A program made the translations under genes and the position numbers. From contig NZ_JABBND010000013.1 in assembly GCF_012933465.1 (NCBI RefSeq), positions 62,001 to 126,000 of the forward strand: DNA of 64,000 nucleotides. The letters are read 5' to 3'. Of this stretch, positions 43,560-51,131 are shown one piece after another. Origin of the DNA: Actinomycetospora sp. TBRC 11914 (lineage in GTDB: Bacteria > Actinomycetota > Actinomycetes > Mycobacteriales > Pseudonocardiaceae). Position 1 is the stretch's first letter, and every line of letters starts with the position of its first letter. Under the pieces are notes generated by a model. That model was not told the origin of the DNA. It saw only the letters and a program-made list of their open reading frames with translations, and did no database searches.

Positions 43560-45452
43560 ATGAGCGGTGAGTACCAGCAGGCGTACCAGCGGAGCATGAC
43601 GGACCCCGACGGCTTCTGGCGCGAGGCCGCCGGTCTGATCGACTGGTACACCGAACCCGAGACGATCATGGACTCGTCGGCGCTGCCCTTCTCCCGCTGG
43701 TTCGGCGGCGGCGAGCTCAACACCTGCCACAACTGCCTCGACCGGCACGTCGACGCCGGCCGCGGCGACCAGGTGGCGCTCATCCACGACTCGCCGGTGA
43801 CCGACAGCCGCCAGCGCTACACCTACGCCGAGCTGCGCGACCTCGTCGCCCGCTTCGCCGGGGTGCTGCGCTCGGTCGGCGTCGGCAAGGGCGACCGCGT
43901 GATCATCTACATGCCGATGGTCCCCGAGGCCGCGATCGCGATGCTCGCCTGCGCGCGGCTCGGCGCGGTCCACAGCGTGGTCTTCGGCGGGTTCGCGGCG
44001 CGCGAGCTCGCGGTGCGCATCGACGACGCGAAGCCCTCGGCGATCGTGTCCGCGTCGTGCGGCATCGAGGGCAAGCGGGTCGTGGAGTACAAGCCGCTGC
44101 TGGACAAGGCGATCGAGCTCGCCGAGCACGACCCGGGCCGCTCGATCGTCCTGCAGCGCCCGCAGGCGCAGGCCGCGATGACCGACCGCGACGTCGACTG
44201 GGTCGAGGCGATGGCGGATGCGCGCCCGACGGAGTGCGTCCCCGTCGCCGCGACCGACCCGCTCTACGTGCTCTACACCTCGGGCACCACCGGCAAGCCC
44301 AAGGGCGTCCAGCGCGACAACGGCGGGCACGCGGTGGCGCTGCGCTGGTCGATGGAGGCCATCTACGACGTCGGGCCGGGCGAGGTCATGTTCACCGCGT
44401 CCGACGTCGGGTGGGTCGTCGGCCACTCCTACATCGTCTACGCGCCGCTGCTCACCGGGGCGACGACGGTGCTCTACGAGGGCAAGCCGGTGGGGACACC
44501 CGACGCCGGGGCCTTCTGGCGGGTCATCGCCGAGCACGGCGTGAAGGCGCTCTTCACCGCGCCGACCGCCTTCCGCGGCATCAAGAAGGAGGACCCCGAC
44601 GCGGTCCTGCTCGCCGACCACGACATCTCCTCGCTGCAGACCCTGTTCCTCGCCGGCGAGCGGCTCGACCCCGAGACGTGGACGTGGGCGTCGGAGAAGC
44701 TCGGCGTGCCGGTCGTCGACCACTGGTGGCAGACCGAGACCGGCTGGCCGATCGCGGCGAACCTGCGGGGTCTCGAGCCGATGGAGCTCAAGGCCGGCTC
44801 GCCGTCGGTGCCGGTGCCGGGCTACCAGGTGGACGTCCTCGACGTCGACGGCTCGGTCCTCCCCGCCGGCGACGAGGGCGCGATCGTCATCAAGCTCCCC
44901 ATGCCGCCGGGCTGCCTGCAGACGCTGTGGAACGACGACGAGCGCTTCCGCGAGTCCTACATGTCGCGCTACGAGGGCTACTACCTCACCGGCGACGGCG
45001 GCTACCTCGACGAGGACGGCTACGTCTTCGTCATGGGCCGCACCGACGACGTCATCAACGTCGCCGGCCACCGCCTCTCGACGGGCTCCATGGAGGAGGT
45101 GCTCGCCGGGCACCCCGACGTGGCCGAGTGCGCCGTCGTCGGCGTGCACGACGCGATGAAGGGCCAGGTCCCGCGTGGCTTCGTGGTCCTCAAGGCGGGC
45201 GTGACCCGCGGGGAGGACGAGATCGCGCCGGAGCTCGTCGCGCTGGTGCGCAACGAGGTCGGCGCGGTGGCCTCGTTCAAGGACGTGGCCGTGGTGCCGG
45301 CGCTGCCCAAGACCCGCTCCGGGAAGGTGCTGCGCAAGACGATGCGCCAGATCGCCGACGGGCAGGACGCGATGGTGCCCTCGACGATCGACGACGCGTC
45401 GGTGCTCGACACCCTGCGCCCCGTTCTCCAGAAGGGCCCGCAGGGTTCCTGA
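43560..45452 (+). CDS. prpE: Propionyl/acetyl-CoA synthetase-type enzyme
   Basis: This 630-residue AMP-forming acyl-CoA synthetase activates a short carboxylate with ATP and CoA. The N-terminal ACAS domain (WYTEPETIMDSSALPFSRWF) fits PrpE. Core motifs are YTSGTTGKPKGVQRDNGGHA, HWWQTETGWPIAAN, YYLTGDGGYLDEDGYVFVMG and the C-terminal acetylation-target loop PKTRSGKVLRKTMRQI. Its Lys is a classical target of Sir2-type deacylation, and a Sir2 gene is in the same window. ATG 43560 has no strong ribosome site. Confidence 0.88.
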   Translation: MSGEYQQAYQRSMTDPDGFWREAAGLIDWYTEPETIMDSSALPFSRWFGGGELNTCHNCLDRHVDAGRGDQVALIHDSPVTDSRQRYTYAELRDLVARFAGVLRSVGVGKGDRVIIYMPMVPEAAIAMLACARLGAVHSVVFGGFAARELAVRIDDAKPSAIVSASCGIEGKRVVEYKPLLDKAIELAEHDPGRSIVLQRPQAQAAMTDRDVDWVEAMADARPTECVPVAATDPLYVLYTSGTTGKPKGVQRDNGGHAVALRWSMEAIYDVGPGEVMFTASDVGWVVGHSYIVYAPLLTGATTVLYEGKPVGTPDAGAFWRVIAEHGVKALFTAPTAFRGIKKEDPDAVLLADHDISSLQTLFLAGERLDPETWTWASEKLGVPVVDHWWQTETGWPIAANLRGLEPMELKAGSPSVPVPGYQVDVLDVDGSVLPAGDEGAIVIKLPMPPGCLQTLWNDDERFRESYMSRYEGYYLTGDGGYLDEDGYVFVMGRTDDVINVAGHRLSTGSMEEVLAGHPDVAECAVVGVHDAMKGQVPRGFVVLKAGVTRGEDEIAPELVALVRNEVGAVASFKDVAVVPALPKTRSGKVLRKTMRQIADGQDAMVPSTIDDASVLDTLRPVLQKGPQGS

Positions 45453-45475
45453 CGGTGCCCGGCCGCCGTCTCCCG

Positions 45476-45589
45476 CGCGAGGGGAACCCTCAACACCTTC
45501 TAGCGACGGATCCCTCCCCTCGCGTCCGGCGGCATCGGGCGCGAGGGGAGGATTCGTTCGCTCCAGCCGCACGAGGGGTCCCCTCGTGC
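45476..45589. repeat. Cluster of CGAGGGG hairpins
   Basis: CGCGAGGGGA (45476-45485) pairs with TCCCCTCGCG (45515-45524). A further GCGAGGGGAGG follows at 45541, then the perfect 21-base palindrome GCACGAGGGG-T-CCCCTCGTGC at 45569-45589. The cluster lies between the convergent acyl-CoA synthetase and transglycosylase genes and can terminate both. Confidence 0.6.
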
Positions 45590-45609
45590 AGGGCTGCCGT
45601 CCCCCGGGT

Positions 45610-46509
45610 CTACGAGGCCCGACCGAGCCCGTCGTCGGGGAGCTTCGCGCCGCCGTAGCCGACGTAGCCGCCCGAGGAGTTCGTGAGCCCGCCGTCCTCC
45701 ACGGCGCCGATCCCGTGGTTGGCGATCATGGTGCGCACGCCCGCGGTGATGTTCGCGACCGGGTCGAAGATGCCCTTGTCGGCCAGCGACGGCAGCACGG
45801 CGTTGCGGAACGTCGTGTCGATGAGCTGCATGAGCCCCTTCGACGGCGTCCCGGCCGCGGCGTTCGAGTCCCAGCCGTTGACGGCGTCGGCGTTGCCCGT
45901 CGACTCGCGCATGATGATCTGCTTGACGCCGGGCGCGAGCTTCTGCGGCAGGCCCATCAGCCCGAGCGCCTTCGCGATCTGCCCGTTCAGCGTGCTGTCG
46001 TTGCCGGCGACGTAGGGGCGGCCGAACTCCAGGGGGCCGTTCTCCCGCGCGACCGACATCGCCTTGCTGAGGTCGTCGACGCCGGACGACGCGGGCTTCG
46101 CGGCCGCGGCGAGCTGGTCCGACGACATCACCACGGTGGAGACGTCGCTGATGGCGTGCTGCGCACTCGCCGCCCCGGGCGCCCCGTGCTGCGCCGCGAG
46201 CGACATCTGCGCGGCGGAGAGCTGCGTCGTCGCGGTGGACTCGGCGTCGGCGCTGTGGGAGGTGTCCAGCGTCTGCACGGCGGGGACGACGGCGCCGGCC
46301 GCGACGGCGGCCACGAGGATCTTGCCGGAGGTGGCCGCGGTGAGGGAGCGGGGCGCGGGACGGGGCGGGGCCGGACGGGGGTCGTAGACCCGCGCGCGCG
46401 AGGGCATCGGCCGGACGGGAGCGGGTGCGGCGAACGCCGGGGTGTAGCCGAACGCCGGGCGGGTAGCCCCGTACCCGGGAGAGCCTGCCGGTGTGCCGTG
46501 TCGCGCCAC
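45610..46509 (-). CDS. Lytic transglycosylase-like (SLT domain) protein
   Basis: The protein has 299 residues. A Pro/Arg-rich cytoplasmic N-terminus precedes one hydrophobic segment (residues ~61-79, KILVAAVAAGAVVPAVQ) that anchors or exports it. The C-terminal SLT domain has the catalytic Glu near residue 202 in IIMRESTGNADAVN and GLMQLIDTTF. Such enzymes cleave peptidoglycan glycan strands at the cell wall. GTG 46509 is chosen, with GAAGGG upstream. The open frame extends to 46722 without a plausible start. Confidence 0.8.
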   Translation of the reverse strand: MARHGTPAGSPGYGATRPAFGYTPAFAAPAPVRPMPSRARVYDPRPAPPRPAPRSLTAATSGKILVAAVAAGAVVPAVQTLDTSHSADAESTATTQLSAAQMSLAAQHGAPGAASAQHAISDVSTVVMSSDQLAAAAKPASSGVDDLSKAMSVARENGPLEFGRPYVAGNDSTLNGQIAKALGLMGLPQKLAPGVKQIIMRESTGNADAVNGWDSNAAAGTPSKGLMQLIDTTFRNAVLPSLADKGIFDPVANITAGVRTMIANHGIGAVEDGGLTNSSGGYVGYGGAKLPDDGLGRAS

Positions 46510-46924
46510 GTCGTCGCCCTTCGCCGCAGGGGATCGAAGCGACGAGGCCGCTGGGGAGCGTGACAACCGGCGGGAAGTCGTGACCTCGTCGTGATCTGGA
46601 CCGCCGGAACATAGCGGGGTCCTGCTCGGCCCCGGCGGCGCGGGGTGGCGCTGCCCGTGCTTCCCGACGAGGCAGCGGGTCGCCCCGTGTGCCGGGCGTG
46701 AGATCGAGCGGCGGCGGGGCACCGCCCGGCGCAGGAACCGGCCGCGACGTGCCCGGATCGGCGCGGCGAACGGTCAGGGCTCCTGTCCCTCCGGCCGCCG
46801 GACGGTCGCACGGCGGATAGATGGCGCCGGGAGACCTCTCGGCGCCCCGGGCGGGCGACTCGTCGTGGCCGGCGCGTCCGGGCGTGTCACGCTCGGCATC
46901 CGGGCGACCCGCCTCAGCAACGGC
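46510..46924. other. 415-bp gap upstream of the transglycosylase gene
   Basis: This is non-coding by my reading. It holds the transglycosylase promoter (minus strand) and the end of the esterase gene's transcript. I looked for a ydaO-type c-di-AMP riboswitch, common before actinobacterial cell-wall hydrolases, and did not find its conserved blocks. No strong repeat or ORF is evident. Confidence 0.4.
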
Positions 46925-47884
46925 TCAGGTCAGCTCGTCGCCGCGAGGAGCTGGGCCAGGGGCCGCGAGGAGCTCGGCCAGGGCCTCGAGCGCCCGGTCG
47001 CCCTCCGCCCGCGCGGCGGCCGACACCGTGCCGAGCCCGAAGTACCCGTGCACGAGGCCCTCCCCGTGCAGCACCCGCACCGGCACGCCCGCGGCGCCCA
47101 TCGCCTCGGCGTACGCCAGGCCCTCGTCGCGCAGCGGGTCGAACCGGGCCGTGGCGACGACGGCGGGCGCCAGCCCGGCGAGCTCCGCGAGCCGCGCGGC
47201 CTCCCCGAGGTTCACCGACGGGTCGAGGCGTGCCTCCGCGGGGACGTAGCGCTCCCAGAACCAGCGCATGTCGGCGGCGGTGAGGAAGGGCCCGTCGGCG
47301 TTCTCGGTGATGCTCGGGTGCGACATCGTCGGGTCGAGCCCCGGGTAGAGGAGGAGCTGCGCGTCGAGCTGCGGCCCCCAGTCCCGCGCGAGCAGCGCCG
47401 CCCCGGCCGCGATCCCGGCACCGGCGCTGTCTCCCCCGACCACCAGGCGCCCGCCGAAGCGGCCCGACGCCCACCGCAGGGCGGCGTGGGCGTCCATCAG
47501 CGGCGCGGGGTGGGGGTGCTCGGGCGCGAGGCGGTAGTCCACCGACACGACGGTGGCCCCGAGCGTGCGCGAGACGCGGCGCGCGGCCGCGTCGGCGGTG
47601 TCGAGGTCGCCGACCACCCAGCCCCCACCGTGCAGCCAGACGACGGTGACCTTCCGCGCCTGTTCGGGGGTGTACACGCGGACGACGACGTCGGCGTCGG
47701 GCCCCGTCACGACGTCGTCGTGCACCGCGGCCACCGGCACCTCGTCCGTGCCGCGGCGGACGAGCGCGAGGTCGCGGTAGTTGCGCCGGGCCTCGGCGAC
47801 CTCGGGGCGGGTGATCGGCAGCCACCCGTCCGCGGCGAGGCGCTCCATCGCGGCGGCGAGCTCGGGGTCCAGGGCACTGGTCAC
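46925..47884 (-). CDS. Alpha/beta hydrolase, HSL-family esterase
   Basis: This 319-residue hydrolase has the oxyanion-hole motif LHGGGW, nucleophile GDSAGAG, catalytic Asp in RFDPLRDEG and His in VHGYFG. That is the hormone-sensitive-lipase (family IV) pattern. It hydrolyses short-chain carboxylic esters. GTG 47884 is the likely start. It is divergent from the small acidic gene at 47987. Confidence 0.9.
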   Translation of the reverse strand: MTSALDPELAAAMERLAADGWLPITRPEVAEARRNYRDLALVRRGTDEVPVAAVHDDVVTGPDADVVVRVYTPEQARKVTVVWLHGGGWVVGDLDTADAAARRVSRTLGATVVSVDYRLAPEHPHPAPLMDAHAALRWASGRFGGRLVVGGDSAGAGIAAGAALLARDWGPQLDAQLLLYPGLDPTMSHPSITENADGPFLTAADMRWFWERYVPAEARLDPSVNLGEAARLAELAGLAPAVVATARFDPLRDEGLAYAEAMGAAGVPVRVLHGEGLVHGYFGLGTVSAAARAEGDRALEALAELLAAPGPAPRGDELT

Positions 47885-47986
47885 CAGCGGAGCCTGCCAC
47901 CGTGGGTCCCCTCCCGCCGCCCTGGTCGATCTCGGGGGCGGGCGGGCACCCTGCGGGTGGGCGGGGACGAGGTCGGGAGGACACGG

Positions 47987-48262
47987 ATGGCCGACGAGGA
48001 CACGGGCGACACGGGCGCCGACGCGGGCGACGCCGGCGGCGCCGACGGCACCGGGCCGCCGGCGGGCGAGGCCGAGCTCGGCGCCGCCGTCGACGACGCG
48101 ATGGCCGACGAGGTCAAGCGGGCGCGGGCGCGGTTCGTCCAGCAGATCCTCGGCGTCGACCGCGCCGAGGGGGTCGGCCGCGGCGAGGAGCACTGGAACG
48201 AGAGCCTGCGCCGCGACGCGCACCGCGACCTGGGTCAGGAGCCGCCCGACGACGCCGTGTAG
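47987..48262 (+). CDS. Small acidic hypothetical protein
   Basis: The protein has 91 residues, rich in Asp, Gly, Ala and Glu in the first half (low complexity). A helical, more conserved-looking tail follows (ADEVKRARARFVQQILGVDRAE, EHWNESLRRDAHRDLGQ). ATG 47987 follows GGGAGG by ~6 nt. The TAG stop is the first triplet of TAGGTGCGCTTCGC, a half-copy of the stop-supplying palindrome. The family is unknown. Confidence 0.6.
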   Translation: MADEDTGDTGADAGDAGGADGTGPPAGEAELGAAVDDAMADEVKRARARFVQQILGVDRAEGVGRGEEHWNESLRRDAHRDLGQEPPDDAV

Positions 48263-48273
48263 GTGCGCTTCGC
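48260..48273. repeat. Half-copy of the TAGGTGCGCT element
   Basis: TAGGTGCGCTTCGC matches 13 of 14 bases of the arm at 737-750, and its TAG is again the gene's stop codon. No inverted partner is visible in the next 100 bp. Confidence 0.5.
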
Positions 48274-48421
48274 ATCTGCGCCCGATACGTGACGTGGTCA
48301 CTTCCCTGGGTCAAGCGTCCGAAAAGACCAGCTACTGATCTCGGAGACGGTCCTACCGTCACTCCTGGTGGCCGGATCCGGCGACAAGCCGCCGGGTCGG
48401 CGCGAGGAGAGGTGACGGGCC

Positions 48422-49858
48422 ATGACGGTGACGGCGATCAAGCCCGACGGTTCCCGGGAGCTGCTCGGGGAGGACGCCCTGCAGGAGCTGCGGGAGCACC
48501 TCCGGGGTGCGGTGGTGGCTCCCGAGGGCGTGGACACCGCCACGGAGCCGCGTGTCGCCTGGAACGCCATGCACCCCGAGCGGCCCTCGATCTCCACCCG
48601 GTGCACCGGGACCGCCGACGTCGTGGACGCGGTCGGCTTCGCCCGCGAGCACGGCCTGCTGGTCGGTGTCCGCGGCGGCGGGCACTCGGTCGCGGGCCTG
48701 TCGTCGGTGGGCGAGGGCATGCTCATCGACCTGTCGCTGATGCGCGGCGTGCAGGTGGACCCCGAGCGCCGGCTGGCCCACGTCCAGGGCGGCGCCCTGC
48801 TCGGGGACGTCGACCGCGAGACGCAGGCCTTCGGGCTCGCCACGCCGCTCGGCCGGGTCTCCGAGACCGGCGTCGCGGGGCTCACGCTCGGCGGCGGGTA
48901 CGGCAACCTCAACGCGATGTACGGCCTGGCCTGCGACAACCTCGTCGAGGCCCAGGTGGTCACGGCCGACGGGCGGGTGGTGACGGCCTCGGCCGACCAG
49001 CACCCCGACCTGCTGTGGGCGCTCCGGGGCGGCGGCGGGAACTTCGGCGTCGTCACCTCCTTCACCTTCCGGCTGCACCCCGTCGGGCCGACGGTCGCCT
49101 TCGTCGGAACCCTCTACCCCCTCGAGGAGATGGCTCGGATCGAGCGGGCGTGGCGCGACTACGCCCTGGACGCGCCCCGAGAGGTCACCTCCTTCATCGT
49201 GTCGATGACCTTCCCGGCCGCTCCGGGGATGCCCGAGGTGATCCACGACCGGCCCGTCGCCATCGTCGGTGCGGTCCACTGCGGGGACGTCGACGAGGGC
49301 ATGGCGACGCTGCAGCCGCTGCGGGAGCTGGGCTCACCGCTCTTCGACATGTCCCAGCCCATGCCCTACACCGCGGTGCAGTCCGCCTTCGACCCCTTCT
49401 TCCCCCGCCAGACGCTGCGCGCCTACTGGAAGTCCCAGTACCTCGACGAGCTGCCCGACGAGGCGATCGACGCGCTCGCGGCCCGCGCCGCGGACCGGCC
49501 GGGACCGATGAGCCTGGTGAACACGTTCCACCTGGGCGGCGCGGTGCACGACGTCGGCCCGGAGGATGCGGCGTTCGCCGAGCGCTCGTCGCCGTGGATG
49601 GTGTCCTTCGACAGCATGTGGGGCGACGCGTCCGACGACGCCGCCGCGATCGCCTGGACCCGGTCGGCGTGGCAGGAGATGACGCGCTGGGGCAACGGCA
49701 CGCCGTTCCTCAACTTCACGGGCCGGTCGGAGGAGCCGCTCGAGGCCGGCGTGGACTCCGCCTTCGGGCGCAACCTGCGACGGTTGGCGGGAATCAAGGC
49801 CGTCTACGACCCGGACAACTTCTTCCGGCTCAACAACAACGTGCTGCCCCGTCCCTGA
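48422..49858 (+). CDS. BBE-type FAD-linked oxidase
   Basis: This 478-residue flavoprotein has an FAD-binding PP-loop region VRGGGHSVAGLSS, whose His is the usual site of 8-alpha covalent FAD attachment. Others are SETGVAGLTLGGGYGNL, ALRGGGGNFGVVTSF and the C-terminal BBE segment YDPDNFFRLNNNV. Homologues oxidise sugars, alcohols or alkaloid-like substrates with O2. There is no signal peptide. ATG 48422 follows GAGAGGTGACGGGCC. The substrate is unknown. Confidence 0.88.
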   Translation: MTVTAIKPDGSRELLGEDALQELREHLRGAVVAPEGVDTATEPRVAWNAMHPERPSISTRCTGTADVVDAVGFAREHGLLVGVRGGGHSVAGLSSVGEGMLIDLSLMRGVQVDPERRLAHVQGGALLGDVDRETQAFGLATPLGRVSETGVAGLTLGGGYGNLNAMYGLACDNLVEAQVVTADGRVVTASADQHPDLLWALRGGGGNFGVVTSFTFRLHPVGPTVAFVGTLYPLEEMARIERAWRDYALDAPREVTSFIVSMTFPAAPGMPEVIHDRPVAIVGAVHCGDVDEGMATLQPLRELGSPLFDMSQPMPYTAVQSAFDPFFPRQTLRAYWKSQYLDELPDEAIDALAARAADRPGPMSLVNTFHLGGAVHDVGPEDAAFAERSSPWMVSFDSMWGDASDDAAAIAWTRSAWQEMTRWGNGTPFLNFTGRSEEPLEAGVDSAFGRNLRRLAGIKAVYDPDNFFRLNNNVLPRP

Positions 49859-49876
49859 GCGGGGTCGCCAACGACG

Positions 49877-49911
49877 ACGGCCCGCCTCCGGATGACCGGA
49901 CGGCGGGCCGT
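49877..49911. terminator. Strong hairpin after the FAD oxidase gene
   Basis: ACGGCCCGCC (49877-49886) pairs perfectly with GGCGGGCCGT (49902-49911); the inner TCCGG/CCGGA extends the stem. It lies between the oxidase stop and the tRNA on the other strand, so it can end both transcripts. Confidence 0.75.
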
Positions 49912-49930
49912 TGAGCTGGGAGGACGTGCC

Positions 49931-50004
49931 TGGAGCGAGTGACGGGAATCGAACCCGCGTTCTCAGCTTGGGAAGCTGATGTTCTACCATTGAACTACAC
50001 TCGC
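49931..50004 (-). tRNA. tRNA-Gly (anticodon CCC)
   Basis: The minus strand gives a 74-nt cloverleaf: acceptor GCGAGTG/CACTCGC, D-arm with TTCAATGGTAGAA, anticodon arm TCAGC-TTCCCAA-GCTGA with CCC at 34-36, T-arm CGGGT-TCGATTC-CCG, discriminator T and an encoded CCA end (49931-49933). It reads GGG codons. Confidence 0.95.
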
Positions 50005-50158
50005 CTGCTGCGCGTTCACGATACACGGACCCGCCGGGCGCCCTCGCCACCCCCTGCGCGTCCTCGCGGGCGGACCGCGCATCGCAATGACATCGGTGTA
50101 ACTCACTCGGATCACGCCATGGTCTCGCCGGGATCGCGGTAGCAGCGGTGACGCTGCG

Positions 50159-50187
50159 TTCAACCGATTGCGCCCAAGCGGTAATCC
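50159..50187 (+). promoter_or_regulatory. Possible promoter for the gene at 50273
   Basis: TTCAAC (50159) and TAATCC (50182) are separated by 17 bp, a sigma-70-like layout in the 268-bp gap between the tRNA and the next gene. The match is moderate. Nothing else is seen in this gap. Confidence 0.3.
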
Positions 50188-50272
50188 TGGAGCAATCGCC
50201 TGTCCCGCGGAGACGATCTGGTGTGTGCTGGTCCCGTGGGAGGACGAGGACAAGCGCCGAGGTAGGTGAATC

Positions 50273-50920
50273 ATGACCCTGCGTGAGCACGCGGTCGGGG
50301 GAACTGTCGACGGGACGTCGGCGGTCGTGCCCGATCTCCTGGTGGTCGTCGCCACCGCCGAGGACGCCGCGGCGCTCGCGCCGCTCGGGCGACCCACGCA
50401 CGTCGGCGGCGAGGAGGAGACGGACGGGCCGGCCCAGCCGGTCCTCGTCGCCACCGGACCGGACCCCCTCGCGGTGGACGAGGCGCTCGACGACCTCGGC
50501 GCCCCCGCCGGCCGGCTCCTGCTGCTCGACGGTCCGTGCGACACCTGGGCGGAGGAGGCCGCGCGCATGGTCGTGCGCCTGGATGCCCTCCTGGCCGAGG
50601 AGCCCCCGGGCGGCGTCGTCGTCCGCGGCGGCACCGAGGCGGCGCTCGCCGCGGCCCGCAGCGCGGTGCGGCTCCGCGTCCCGCTGGTCCACCTGACGGC
50701 CGAGCAGGAGAGCTCGGAGCGCGCCGCCACCCAGGCCGCGGTCGCCGAGCTGGCCGCGTGGCAGACCTCGCCGTCGGGAGGCGTGCCCTACCCGACCGAG
50801 ATCGACCTGCTGGTGCACCGCCGCCTCGCGCCCCCGCAGCCCAGCCGCCACCGGGCGGCCGATCCCACGGTCGTCCGGATGCCGTCGGGGCGGGGACCGC
50901 GCTCGTCGATGACGGCCTGA
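50273..50920 (+). CDS. WecB-like half-domain protein
   Basis: The protein has 215 residues. The segment PPGGVVVRGGTEAALAAARS followed by RVPLVHLTAEQES mirrors the central UDP-GlcNAc 2-epimerase (WecB) motif VHGDTTSALAA...PVAHVEAG, but the second half and catalytic residues of an epimerase are missing. It may be a degenerate or repurposed nucleotide-sugar-binding domain; this is inference. ATG 50273 follows AGGTAGGTG. The tail is basic and Pro-rich. No partner gene is evident. Confidence 0.45.
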   Translation: MTLREHAVGGTVDGTSAVVPDLLVVVATAEDAAALAPLGRPTHVGGEEETDGPAQPVLVATGPDPLAVDEALDDLGAPAGRLLLLDGPCDTWAEEAARMVVRLDALLAEEPPGGVVVRGGTEAALAAARSAVRLRVPLVHLTAEQESSERAATQAAVAELAAWQTSPSGGVPYPTEIDLLVHRRLAPPQPSRHRAADPTVVRMPSGRGPRSSMTA

Positions 50921-50933
50921 TCGTCAGCCTTTT

Positions 50934-50951
50934 GTAGGCCGTTCGGCCTAC
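50934..50951. terminator. Short hairpin downstream of the WecB-like gene
   Basis: GTAGGCC (50934-50940) and GGCCTAC (50945-50951) pair around GTTC, 14 bp after the stop codon. Confidence 0.5.
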
Positions 50952-51131
50952 TGCTCACCCCTCACGAGTGCCGTTCGGGCAGAACGGTCTCAGCTCGCGC
51001 ACAAAGAACCTGTGCCCTGTTCCCCGAAACGGCTAACGTCATGCCACCGAGTGGTGATGTGCAGGGGGAGGGTTCCGGACATCCGTCCGGAACGGCGGGT
51101 GGGGTTTCGACCCTCGGAGGGGCGTGGGCGG

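Noticed and set aside
46510-46924. c-di-AMP (ydaO) riboswitch before the transglycosylase gene
   Set aside because: I could not find the conserved blocks of that motif on the minus strand.
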